Source: Caballeronia sp. SBC1
Lineage (GTDB): Bacteria; Pseudomonadota; Gammaproteobacteria; Burkholderiales; Burkholderiaceae
Direction of reading: 5' to 3'
Assembly: GCF_011493005.1 (NCBI RefSeq)
Contig: NZ_CP049156.1
Coordinates: forward strand, 3,720,001 to 3,784,000
DNA: 64,000 bases
Shown here: positions 17,953-25,996 of the stretch, piece by piece
Position numbering within the stretch: the first letter of the stretch is position 1
How the letters are laid out: each line of letters opens with the position of its first letter
Program-made: the position numbers and the translations under genes
The notes under the pieces: generated by a model
The model's database searches: none
What the model saw: the letters and a program-made list of their open reading frames with translations, nothing else
What the model was told of the DNA's origin: nothing

Positions 17953-19538
17953 GGCGCACCCGCGCTATTTTTGTCCGACTCCTGCTCGAATCGCCGATGC
18001 AAAAACGCGGCCGGCGATGTGCTCAGGTTACGCATCCATACGTCCTCGGACGGCTCCATAATGATCGTGCTCTGCTCAACCTTGCCCTTCTTCCTTTCTA
18101 TTTTCACCTCGTCCGATTCTTCATCCTCCTCGTCCTTCTGAGGTTCCTGCTTAGGCTGCGCTATGAGTTTCTTCATGAGGTCCCTGTTTATCGCTGCTTC
18201 GCGCAACCTGGGTTGAAGCGCTAGCGCATTGTCGAAAGCTTTGATGGCGGACGGGTAGTCTTCAAGATGCGCCAGCGTGTTGCCCATGTAGAAATAAGCC
18301 TGAGCAGTCTTTAGTCGCGAGAACGCTTTCAGCGCACCGGCATAGTCTCCCGCGAGATATAACGCGCGACCTTTCCAAAGCGGGTCATCGAAACGTTTTG
18401 CCGCTGCATTGAAGTCTCCGCGCTCGAATTCCCAGCGGCCTTGCTGATCGTGGGTGGCAAACAGATCCAGCCAGTTCCATGAAGCCGCTTGTGCGTCGCG
18501 AGGCGTCGCGCTAAAGGCCAGCGCGATCAGCACAACAGGCAGCCATTTCACCGTCCAGCCCTTGCGAAAACACCAAAGCCCAAGCATCAGCAGCGGCAGC
18601 ACGAGCCAATAGCCCGACTCCTTCCAACGAGGCGCACGTTTCGATTCATCCACCTCTGCCAGCCAGGTCTGCGCACGGCGTTGAACCCACGCGACGTCAT
18701 CACCATCTGCGCGTACGCTGGCAAGCGGAATACCTGCTTCGTGGGCCACCTTTTGTATTTCGTCGGCGTCGAAGGTGCCCATCAGCGGATGGCCTTCATC
18801 GTCCATCGCAATGGTTCCGTTCGGGCCGAGAATCGCGCCGCCGTTTTCCGTGCCCACTGCAAGCCATAGCAGTTGATGGTGAGATTGTTTGGCCTTCTGT
18901 ATGAATGCGTCCGTCTGGTTCTGGTCGAAGCCGTCACTGATAAAAACGATGGTTCCGGCCACCGGGTCTTTCGCCAGAAGCTGCTCGGCAATGTCGAGAC
19001 CTGCGTTCACGTTCTTGCCATCGTGCGGCATCAACGACGGCGCAAGTGCCGGCAAGTACAACTGGAGCATGGCCGGGTCCTCGGTTGGCGGCACGACGAG
19101 GTGTGCTGTTGAAGCGAACACCACAAGCCCGGTTCGCGCGCCCTTGCGCGCGGCCGCGAGGTCCAGCACCTTTTGTTTGGCGCGCTCAAGACGCGTGGGC
19201 GCGACATCAGTAGCGTCCATCGAATGGGCAAGCTCAAGAACGATTACGAGCGGCGCCTTGTCCTGGTTAAATGGCGGGCGCTCCTGCTGCCAGGTCGGGC
19301 CGGCAACCGCGATTGCTCCTACGGCAATAAGCAACGCCAGCGAATGGACCGGTTGAATGCGGCGCCGCGCTGTATCGCCGACTATCAGATGTTCAAGCAG
19401 CAAAGGGTCGATGATGTTGCGCCAGCGAGCGCGGACACTGTTGCGTCGAAACCAGAATAGGGGCAACAGGACCGCCGGAACGAGCAACCATAACCATTGA
19501 GGCCGCAGGAAATGAAACGCGGTGAGGTCAATTTCCAT
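17949..19538 (-). CDS. VWA + TPR membrane protein (BatB/BatC-type fusion)
   Basis: 529 residues. Transmembrane helices near the N-terminus (LRPQWLWLLVPAVLLPLFW and another near 65-80), a von Willebrand A domain (about 90-275), a helix near 318-345, then TPR-like repeats (about 380-450) and a Glu/Lys-rich tail. The expected metal site DxSxS of the VWA domain reads ELAHS, so metal-dependent binding may be lost. The N-terminal part corresponds to BatB and the TPR part to BatC of other bacteria. It overlaps batA upstream by 11 bases and batD downstream by 4, so translation is tightly coupled. Confidence 0.85.
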   Translation of the reverse strand: MEIDLTAFHFLRPQWLWLLVPAVLLPLFWFRRNSVRARWRNIIDPLLLEHLIVGDTARRRIQPVHSLALLIAVGAIAVAGPTWQQERPPFNQDKAPLVIVLELAHSMDATDVAPTRLERAKQKVLDLAAARKGARTGLVVFASTAHLVVPPTEDPAMLQLYLPALAPSLMPHDGKNVNAGLDIAEQLLAKDPVAGTIVFISDGFDQNQTDAFIQKAKQSHHQLLWLAVGTENGGAILGPNGTIAMDDEGHPLMGTFDADEIQKVAHEAGIPLASVRADGDDVAWVQRRAQTWLAEVDESKRAPRWKESGYWLVLPLLMLGLWCFRKGWTVKWLPVVLIALAFSATPRDAQAASWNWLDLFATHDQQGRWEFERGDFNAAAKRFDDPLWKGRALYLAGDYAGALKAFSRLKTAQAYFYMGNTLAHLEDYPSAIKAFDNALALQPRLREAAINRDLMKKLIAQPKQEPQKDEEDEESDEVKIERKKGKVEQSTIIMEPSEDVWMRNLSTSPAAFLHRRFEQESDKNSAGAP

Positions 19539-20568
19539 GGGTCGCTCCGTCCATCTCCATGGTCTTTAGCGCTTGCTTTCGACCCGGTGCACGAAGTACT
19601 GCAATCGCCAACGCAAGACAGTGATATAGCGTCAGTATCGACAATGCAATTGCTAGCGGTATCCAGAAGAAATCGCGTTGCGGCCGGTATATTTCCCGCT
19701 TCACTTTCTCAGGCGTCATCTTGTCGAGCGTCGTGTAGACGTCGGCGAGTTCCTGCGGATTGCCTAGCGCGTGGAATGCGTGTCCGCCGGTGATATCGGA
19801 GATTCGCTGCAACGCATCCAGGTCGACCTTGTCTTCACCCGTCGCACCCGGGTCGCCTATACCGACCGTGTGAATCACCAGCTTGTTGTTCTTCGCTATG
19901 TCAGCGGCGCGATCGGGTGGGATCGCGCTGGCCGTGTCATTGCCATCGGTCAGCAGGATCAGCACCTTTTCCTGAGCCGGCGAATTGTCCATCAGCTTCA
20001 CGGTCAGACCGATAGCGTCGCCAATAGCCGTACGCGGACCCGCCATGCCGATCTGCATCTGGTTCAGCAACAAAAGTACGCTGTCATGGTCGAGCGTCAG
20101 CGGCGCTTGCGGGTACGCTGCCTCGCCGAACACCACTACCCCGATGCGGTCCCCTTTGCGCTTCGCCACGAAGTCCCTGACGACCTGCTTGACCGCAGTT
20201 AGCCGGTCCATGCGCTCGCCGGTTTGCGGGTTCACGAAGTCGCGCGTGCTCATCGATTCAGACAGGTCGATCGCCAGCATGAGATCACGGGCGGGTTCGT
20301 CACGAGTGACAGGCGGCTCGACGAACACGGGTTTCGCGGAAGCAGTAACGAGCAGGATCCATAGCATCGGCATCATCACTCGCTGCGCTACATTTCGGCG
20401 CAAACGGACGCCGCCGGGCGCCGGCTGCTCGCCCGCCGCTTGCGCCATCTCGTGAAAAAACGGCATGCGGATCGCCGATGTCGTTGCGCGCCATGCGGGT
20501 GCCAGCCACCAGACGAAGGCGGGCAACGGCAGCAGCAGGAACATCCACGGGAAATCAAATTTCCACAT
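19528..20568 (-). CDS. VWA-domain membrane protein (BatA type)
   Basis: 346 residues: two N-terminal membrane helices (1-25 and about 60-80), a VWA domain from about 90 to 290 with an intact MIDAS motif (AIDLSESMS), and a C-terminal helix (FFWIPLAIALSILTLYHCLALAIA). The VWA domain should face the periplasm or cytoplasm according to helix count and bind a partner through a divalent metal. It overlaps the DUF4381 gene by 14 bases and the next VWA/TPR gene by 11. Its metal site is complete, unlike that of its neighbour. Confidence 0.88.
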   Translation of the reverse strand: MWKFDFPWMFLLLPLPAFVWWLAPAWRATTSAIRMPFFHEMAQAAGEQPAPGGVRLRRNVAQRVMMPMLWILLVTASAKPVFVEPPVTRDEPARDLMLAIDLSESMSTRDFVNPQTGERMDRLTAVKQVVRDFVAKRKGDRIGVVVFGEAAYPQAPLTLDHDSVLLLLNQMQIGMAGPRTAIGDAIGLTVKLMDNSPAQEKVLILLTDGNDTASAIPPDRAADIAKNNKLVIHTVGIGDPGATGEDKVDLDALQRISDITGGHAFHALGNPQELADVYTTLDKMTPEKVKREIYRPQRDFFWIPLAIALSILTLYHCLALAIAVLRAPGRKQALKTMEMDGATHGN

Positions 20569-21082
20569 GATGGCGCTGGATCCAGTCGCGGGTGACGCTC
20601 ACCAGGGTCTCGGCTTCTATCGGTGTTATCGAGGCGATCTGTTCTGCGGGTGCGTAGCTCACGAGCGTCAGGAGCGCGCCGCTGCGTTCGTCGAATCGTC
20701 CTCGTGTGCGCTTGAGAAACGCGAGCCATTCGTCGCCGGTAAGCGCCGCGACACGTTCGCGCGGAGCAGCAGCAAGCGAGGTGCGCTTGATGAGCGACGG
20801 GATAGCAGCGAGCGCGACCGCACGATGTTGCGCATCGCTCAGGGCCGCCTCGATTTCCGCCAACTCGGCTAGCGCCACTCGCCGGTAACGCTCCCTCTTA
20901 TAACGACGCCAACTCATCCAGCCGGCCCAAAGCACGGCCCCAATCAGCAAGACCGCAACCGCAGCCCACCCGATAGTTTGCGGCGCCCACGACACCAGCT
21001 CGGGCAGCGGCAACTCCTGCAGCGGCTTGAGCTCCAACGGGGTATCGGCGGGTGTGAGGGAGGTCACGGACGAGTCGGTCAT
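20555..21082 (-). CDS. DUF4381 membrane protein
   Basis: 175 residues with one transmembrane helix (about 37-57, TIGWAAVAVLLIGAVLWAGWM) followed by a basic RRYKRERYRR stretch and a helical cytoplasmic domain. DUF4381 proteins occur between DUF58 and BatA genes in MoxR operons; function is unknown. The start overlaps the DUF58 stop by 4 bases, and the end overlaps the BatA gene by 14 bases. Confidence 0.85.
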   Translation of the reverse strand: MTDSSVTSLTPADTPLELKPLQELPLPELVSWAPQTIGWAAVAVLLIGAVLWAGWMSWRRYKRERYRRVALAELAEIEAALSDAQHRAVALAAIPSLIKRTSLAAAPRERVAALTGDEWLAFLKRTRGRFDERSGALLTLVSYAPAEQIASITPIEAETLVSVTRDWIQRHHVEI

Positions 21083-22041
21083 AGCCCGCTGCCCGTGATC
21101 GGCCTGACGCGTTCGCCGAACAGACGTCGAACCTGGTCGACGGTGGGTTCATCGGTCGATAACGCCATCAGCGGCACACCACTCGATCGCAACAGGTCGG
21201 CCACCTCTGCGGTGCGGCCTTTGAACATGCTAGCGAGCGGCTTGCGAACCTTCTCCTGCTCGATACGCAGCTCCACCTGCAGATGTCCTTCGCTGACCAC
21301 CAGCGCACGATGCTCGGGCATGCGCTGCCAGAGAGGATCGAAGACCATCGCGGCAATGACATCATTATGTTTCGATAGCTGGCGCAATAGCTTGCGGGTA
21401 CGTTCGCTCGCGCCGGCGAAATCGCTGACGATACAGATAAGGTAATCGTGTCCTGCAAGCTGAAGTACGCCCTGAAGCGCGGTATCGAGCTGACCGTAGT
21501 TTGTTCTGGACGCGCTCTCGGCATGTAACGTTCTGTTCATCCCCGCGAGCGCGCCGAACAGCACCTTGATCCGGCTACGGCTGCGTAATGGCTTTACGCG
21601 GACGACGTGGTCGTCATCGAAGATCACGCCGCCCACGCGATCGCCCGCGGCGAATCCCATCCATACCGCGAGCGCCGCGGCCTCCGCCGCCACCACCGAC
21701 TTGAACGCACGGCTCGACCCGAAAAACATGCTCATGCGCTGATCGACGACCACAAGAAGCGGCCGGTCGCGCTCTTCCGTGTAAGCGCGAATCTGCGGCT
21801 TGCCGAGGCGCAACGACACCTTCCAGTCGATGTGACGAACATCGTCGCCAGGAAGGTAACCGCGAATCTCGTCGAAGTTAAGGCCACGGCCGCGCAACCG
21901 CGAAGCATGGTTGCCCGACAAGATGCTGGATACGGGCGCGGGCGCGACGAAACTTAACCCGCGCGCACGAAATTCGAGCTTCGCGAGATGCGCCGCGTCG
22001 ACATATACGCGGCCAATAGCAGCTTGGGATACCACGGCCAT
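21079..22041 (-). CDS. DUF58 (VWA-like) MoxR partner
   Basis: 320 residues from ATG 22041. The DUF58 signature is clear: RGRGLNFDEIRGYLPGDDVR-HIDWKVSLR. It is followed by a VWA-like fold (LLVVVDQRMSMFFGS). DUF58 proteins are encoded next to MoxR ATPases and are thought to be assembly or chaperone partners. The longer open frame adds 92 residues from an Arg-rich shadow that overlaps moxR, and was rejected. A 47-base gap follows moxR. Confidence 0.88.
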   Translation of the reverse strand: MAVVSQAAIGRVYVDAAHLAKLEFRARGLSFVAPAPVSSILSGNHASRLRGRGLNFDEIRGYLPGDDVRHIDWKVSLRLGKPQIRAYTEERDRPLLVVVDQRMSMFFGSSRAFKSVVAAEAAALAVWMGFAAGDRVGGVIFDDDHVVRVKPLRSRSRIKVLFGALAGMNRTLHAESASRTNYGQLDTALQGVLQLAGHDYLICIVSDFAGASERTRKLLRQLSKHNDVIAAMVFDPLWQRMPEHRALVVSEGHLQVELRIEQEKVRKPLASMFKGRTAEVADLLRSSGVPLMALSTDEPTVDQVRRLFGERVRPITGSGL

Positions 22042-22088
22042 TGATCGTCCCCTTGCGTGTGAGCGCGAGCTTGGGCGCAATTCGCGCG

Positions 22089-23048
22089 CTATGCCGGCAC
22101 GGCCACTTTCTCGATCAGGCGGTCGATCACCCGGTCCGCGCTGATGTTGTCCGCGTTGGCATCGTATGAAAGTATCAGCCGATGTCGCAGCACGGGATGG
22201 ATAACGGCCCGCACGTCGTCGGGTGTCACGAAACTGCGGTCCTGAAGCCACGCCTGCACGCGGCTGGCACGGTCGAGCCCGATCGCGCCACGCGGACTCG
22301 CACCAATTTCGATCCACTTGCCGAGGTCCGCGTCGAGTTGGCCGCCGTGCCGCGTTGCATTGACCAGCGAGACAATGTATTCGTCAATTGCCGGTGCCAC
22401 CGCAATCTGCCGCACCGCCTGGCGGACCGCGAAAATGACATCCTGAGACAGGGCATCGGTCACTTGCGGCGCGTCGTTGCTTTCACGTCTAAGCAGTCGC
22501 AACATCTCGCGCTCGCTTTCCGGCGACGGGTAGGTAATCAGGACCTTGAAAAGAAACCGGTCCATTTGTGCCTCGGGCAATGGATACGTGCCTTCCTGCT
22601 CAATTGGATTCTGCGTGGCCATCACCAGGAACAGATCAGGCATCCTATGCGTTTTTCCGGCGACGGAAATCTGACGCTCTTCCATGGCTTCGAGCAGAGC
22701 TGACTGAACCTTGGCAGGTGCGCGATTAATTTCGTCCGCGAGAATCAGGTTGCCGAAGATAGGGCCGGGCTGAAATGTCAGCGTTCGCTCCGTGCCCGAT
22801 TGCAGCAGCGTCTCCGCACCGGTGATGTCGGAAGGCAGAAGATCCGGCGTGAACTGAATGCGGCTCATGGTTGCCGCCAGCCGTGTAGCGATGGCTTTGA
22901 CGGTGCGTGTCTTTGCAAGCCCCGGCAGGCTCTCGAGCAGCACATGGCCGTCTGCCAAAAGAGCAATCAACACCTGTCGGACGACCGCTGCCTGACCGAC
23001 TATTGCTTCATCGACGCTGGCTTCAAAGCGCAGGATAGTTTCGCGCAT
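22089..23048 (-). CDS. MoxR-family AAA+ ATPase
   Basis: 319 residues. Variant Walker A SLPGLAKTRT, Walker B LADEINRAPAK, sensor ATQNPIEQEGTYPLPEAQMDRF (the last being a hallmark of MoxR proteins), and a C-terminal lid domain. MoxR ATPases are believed to help metal insertion or assembly of VWA-containing complexes. This is the first gene of the six-gene operon moxR-DUF58-DUF4381-BatA-BatB/C-BatD, and a promoter should lie in the 440-base region shared with the divergent FGE gene. Confidence 0.93.
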   Translation of the reverse strand: MRETILRFEASVDEAIVGQAAVVRQVLIALLADGHVLLESLPGLAKTRTVKAIATRLAATMSRIQFTPDLLPSDITGAETLLQSGTERTLTFQPGPIFGNLILADEINRAPAKVQSALLEAMEERQISVAGKTHRMPDLFLVMATQNPIEQEGTYPLPEAQMDRFLFKVLITYPSPESEREMLRLLRRESNDAPQVTDALSQDVIFAVRQAVRQIAVAPAIDEYIVSLVNATRHGGQLDADLGKWIEIGASPRGAIGLDRASRVQAWLQDRSFVTPDDVRAVIHPVLRHRLILSYDANADNISADRVIDRLIEKVAVPA

Positions 23049-23492
23049 GGCTACCGATCCGTTAGTCGTTTCATTATTGGATACCCGGGCACTGACGCTG
23101 TTTCGTTGACCTTCGCGCAGACGTTAAAGCACACAACGCCGTTCGTCAAAGATTCAGTACCTCTTAAAAAATCATGAAAAAGTCTTGGAAAAGTTGTTGC
23201 CTGCTTTGAACAAATATGAGATTGGTGGCTACTATCGAAAGCTAAGTTACGTGTTTGTAAGACGCAATGGGACGGTCCATGTGCGCGTGAAAAAACGCGC
23301 CGCGGGGTAGCTGTTTGCATCGCGTTTATTGAGTCGTCCGTGATGCGTGAGGCATGGTCAATCGGATCAGCGAGAGATTCAATTACGTACATGTATTTTA
23401 GTGTTTAGTCATACTTATTTTTATTGCGCAGCGAGAAATGAATGTATCGAAAGTCCATGCACGATGCCCTGATCGGCGTGAGGTAACAGGCC
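23049..23492. other. Divergent promoter region (moxR operon / FGE-sulfatase genes)
   Basis: About 440 bases between oppositely directed operons, more AT-rich than its surroundings, especially 23160-23230 and 23380-23440. It should contain promoters for both directions. No individual promoter or operator could be assigned with confidence. Confidence 0.5.
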
Positions 23493-24746
23493 ATGAGTGT
23501 ACAAAAGCGCATATCCCCGAAGGCGGGTGAGACAAACAAAGCCCCACCCAGTGCGCCCACAGGGTCTACAACACGCGCGAGACCTTATCGCAAGCTGCTG
23601 CTATGGGGCGCTCTGCTGGTGATCGTGCCGGCTGCTGTCGGCGCTGCGGTGAGCTGGGCGGTTACTTCGCGTGCCACGCCTCATCAGCAGATCATCTACG
23701 GCGACGGCACGCGAGGTCCGCTCGACATGGCCTGGGTACCGGCCGGCCAGTTTGAAATGGGAAGCGACTCCAAGCAGGCACAGGCCAATGAGCGTCCGGC
23801 GCACAAGGTCCGCGTACACGGCTTCTGGATGGATCGTCACCACGTAACCAACGCTGAATTCGCCAGATTCGTGGCCGCTACCGGGTACGTAACAACAGCG
23901 GAGAAGAAACCGGACTGGGAGTCGCTGAAGGTCCAGCTTCCACCCGGCACACCGCAACCTCCCGACAGCGCGATGGTGGCCGGCGCCATGGTTTTCGTAG
24001 GCACGACGCAACCGGTGCCGCTGGAAGACTATTCACGCTGGTGGCGTTATGTGCCCGGCGCGAATTGGCGCCATCCCACCGGTCCGGACAGCAACATAGC
24101 CGGCAAGGAAGATCACCCGGTTGTGCAGGTCTCGTATGAGGACGCGCAAGCGTATGCAAAGTGGGCGGGTAAGCGGCTGCCGACCGAAGCCGAATGGGAA
24201 TTTGCGGCACGAGGCGGCCTCGATCAAGCCACGTATGCATGGGGTAATCAGTTCGCACCGAACGGCAAGCAGATGGCCAACGTCTGGCAAGGCCAGCAGC
24301 CCCAGTCGTTTCCGGTTGTGAACCCGAAGGCCGGTGGGGCGCTCGGCACTAGCCCGGTCGGAACGTTCCCCGCCAACGGTTACGGGCTGTCGGATATGAC
24401 CGGCAACGCGTGGCAGTGGGTGGCCGACTGGTATCGCGCGGATCAGTTCAGACGAGAGGCGTCCACGGGAAGCGTTATCGACAACCCGGCGGGCCCAACG
24501 GATTCCTGGGACCCGGCAGACGCAAGCGCTGGCGTGCCCGTGCAGGCGCCCAAGCGGGTGACGCGCGGCGGCTCGTTTCTCTGCAACGAGACTTACTGCC
24601 TGAGCTACCGGCCAAGCGCGCGGCGCGGTACCGATCCCTATAACAGCATGTCGCATCTCGGCTTCAGGCTCGTGATGGACGAGAGCACGTGGGCGGACAC
24701 GCGCCAGCGGCAACAGCTTGCGCGCGCCGACGTGCCGGCCAAATGA
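23493..24746 (+). CDS. Membrane-anchored formylglycine-generating enzyme (SUMF1 type)
   Basis: 417 residues. N-terminal basic segment, then one transmembrane helix (about 34-57, KLLLWGALLVIVPAAVGAAV), then an FGE-sulfatase domain (75-410: WVPAGQFEMGS, HPVVQVSYEDAQAY, RLPTEAEWEFAARGG, GNAWQWVADW, HLGFRLV). The catalytic cysteine pair is kept as C364 and C369 (RGGSFLCNETYC), the Cu-binding site of true FGEs. FGE oxidises the sulfatase active-site Cys to formylglycine. Positive-inside charge places the catalytic domain in the periplasm, which is unusual for bacterial FGEs. GAGGTAACAGGCC precedes the ATG. It is followed by a HAD lipoprotein and a matching sulfatase. Confidence 0.9.
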   Translation: MSVQKRISPKAGETNKAPPSAPTGSTTRARPYRKLLLWGALLVIVPAAVGAAVSWAVTSRATPHQQIIYGDGTRGPLDMAWVPAGQFEMGSDSKQAQANERPAHKVRVHGFWMDRHHVTNAEFARFVAATGYVTTAEKKPDWESLKVQLPPGTPQPPDSAMVAGAMVFVGTTQPVPLEDYSRWWRYVPGANWRHPTGPDSNIAGKEDHPVVQVSYEDAQAYAKWAGKRLPTEAEWEFAARGGLDQATYAWGNQFAPNGKQMANVWQGQQPQSFPVVNPKAGGALGTSPVGTFPANGYGLSDMTGNAWQWVADWYRADQFRREASTGSVIDNPAGPTDSWDPADASAGVPVQAPKRVTRGGSFLCNETYCLSYRPSARRGTDPYNSMSHLGFRLVMDESTWADTRQRQQLARADVPAK

Positions 24747-24806
24747 ACCTGCATTCCGCACTCACCAGTTTGATCATCGAATAGCGTTACATGCAAGGGA
24801 GTCCTG

Positions 24807-25862
24807 ATGCAGCTTTACCACCGACGCGACTGGTCAGGTCGCGCCTCCGCTCTCCTGGCCGCCGCACTGGTTGCCCTGTCGCTTGCAGGCTGTGCGGGCG
24901 CGGGCACCGCAGGCGCGGCGCAGACGGTGACAACAGGCACAGCCGACGCCTTACCCTCCTGGCGTGACGGACCAGCGAAGCAGTCGATCACGAAGTTCGT
25001 TGGCGACGTCACCCGCGAGGGTTCGTCGAGCTTCGTTGCGCCCGCCGAGCGTATTGCCGTGTTCGATAACGACGGCACGTTGTGGAGCGAGCAGCCCCTG
25101 TATTTCCAGTTCCTCTTCATGCTCGATCAAGTCAAGGCTGCGGCGCCAAGCCATCCGGAATGGAAGAATAACCCCGCCTTCAAAGCGCTGATTGCCCACG
25201 ACTATCCTGCGCTCGCCAGCCACGAAAAAGAGCTGCTGCAGCTGGTGGCCGTCGCGAACAGCGGCATGACCGTCGACGAATACGACAAGACCATCCGCGA
25301 CTGGCTGGCGACGGCACGACACCCCAAATTCAAACGACCGTACACCGAGCTTGTATATCAGCCGCAACTGGAACTACTCGCTTATCTGCGCGCGAACGGG
25401 TTCAAGACGTTCATCGTTTCAGGGGGCACGATCGAATTCATGCGTCCGTGGGCCGAGAAGGTCTACGGCGTTCCGCCCGAACAAGTGATCGGTTCAAGCC
25501 AGGTTGTCCGATACGAACTGCGCAATGGTCAGCCGACTCTCACGCGCTTGCCGAAGATCGATTTCGTCGATGACGGTCCGGGCAAGCCTGTCGGTATTTA
25601 TCGAAACGTTGGCCGCAAGCCCATTCTCGCGTTCGGTAATTCGGACGGCGATTTGCAGATGCTGCAGTACACGGCCTCGGGCAGTGGTCCGCATCTCGCG
25701 CTGCTTGTCCATCACGACGATGCCACCCGAGAGTTCGCTTACGACCGCCAATCGAAGATAGGCAAGCTCGATAAAGCCTGGGACGAAGCCGTTGCGCAAG
25801 GATGGATCGTAGTGAGCATGAAGGATGACTGGCAAACGATCTATCCCGGATCGAAGCCTTAA
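24807..25862 (+). CDS. HAD-superfamily phosphatase-like lipoprotein
   Basis: 351 residues. Lipobox SLAGC with Cys29 as lipidation site. HAD motif I is VFDNDGTLW (nucleophile D87, D89), motif II TFIVSGG, motif IV GNSDGDLQML. The cap insertion between motifs I and II is helical, as in phosphoserine-phosphatase-like members. It should be a periplasmic, membrane-anchored phosphohydrolase of unknown substrate. AGGGAGTCCTG precedes the ATG; it lies 60 bases after the FGE gene and about 130 before the sulfatase gene. Position between a modifying enzyme and its target suggests a shared pathway, for example removing phosphate from a substrate that also carries sulfate; this is inference. Confidence 0.85.
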   Translation: MQLYHRRDWSGRASALLAAALVALSLAGCAGAGTAGAAQTVTTGTADALPSWRDGPAKQSITKFVGDVTREGSSSFVAPAERIAVFDNDGTLWSEQPLYFQFLFMLDQVKAAAPSHPEWKNNPAFKALIAHDYPALASHEKELLQLVAVANSGMTVDEYDKTIRDWLATARHPKFKRPYTELVYQPQLELLAYLRANGFKTFIVSGGTIEFMRPWAEKVYGVPPEQVIGSSQVVRYELRNGQPTLTRLPKIDFVDDGPGKPVGIYRNVGRKPILAFGNSDGDLQMLQYTASGSGPHLALLVHHDDATREFAYDRQSKIGKLDKAWDEAVAQGWIVVSMKDDWQTIYPGSKP

Positions 25863-25996
25863 GCGGCAAACCAGTAGCGGACAAGCAGCACGAGAGAAAC
25901 ATCGATTCGCAATGTACTTGCGGTTCGAGCAAGCCAATCTGCATTGCCCGGACAGGGTGGAGCGGAGACTGGAATCAACGTCATTGGAGCAACACG

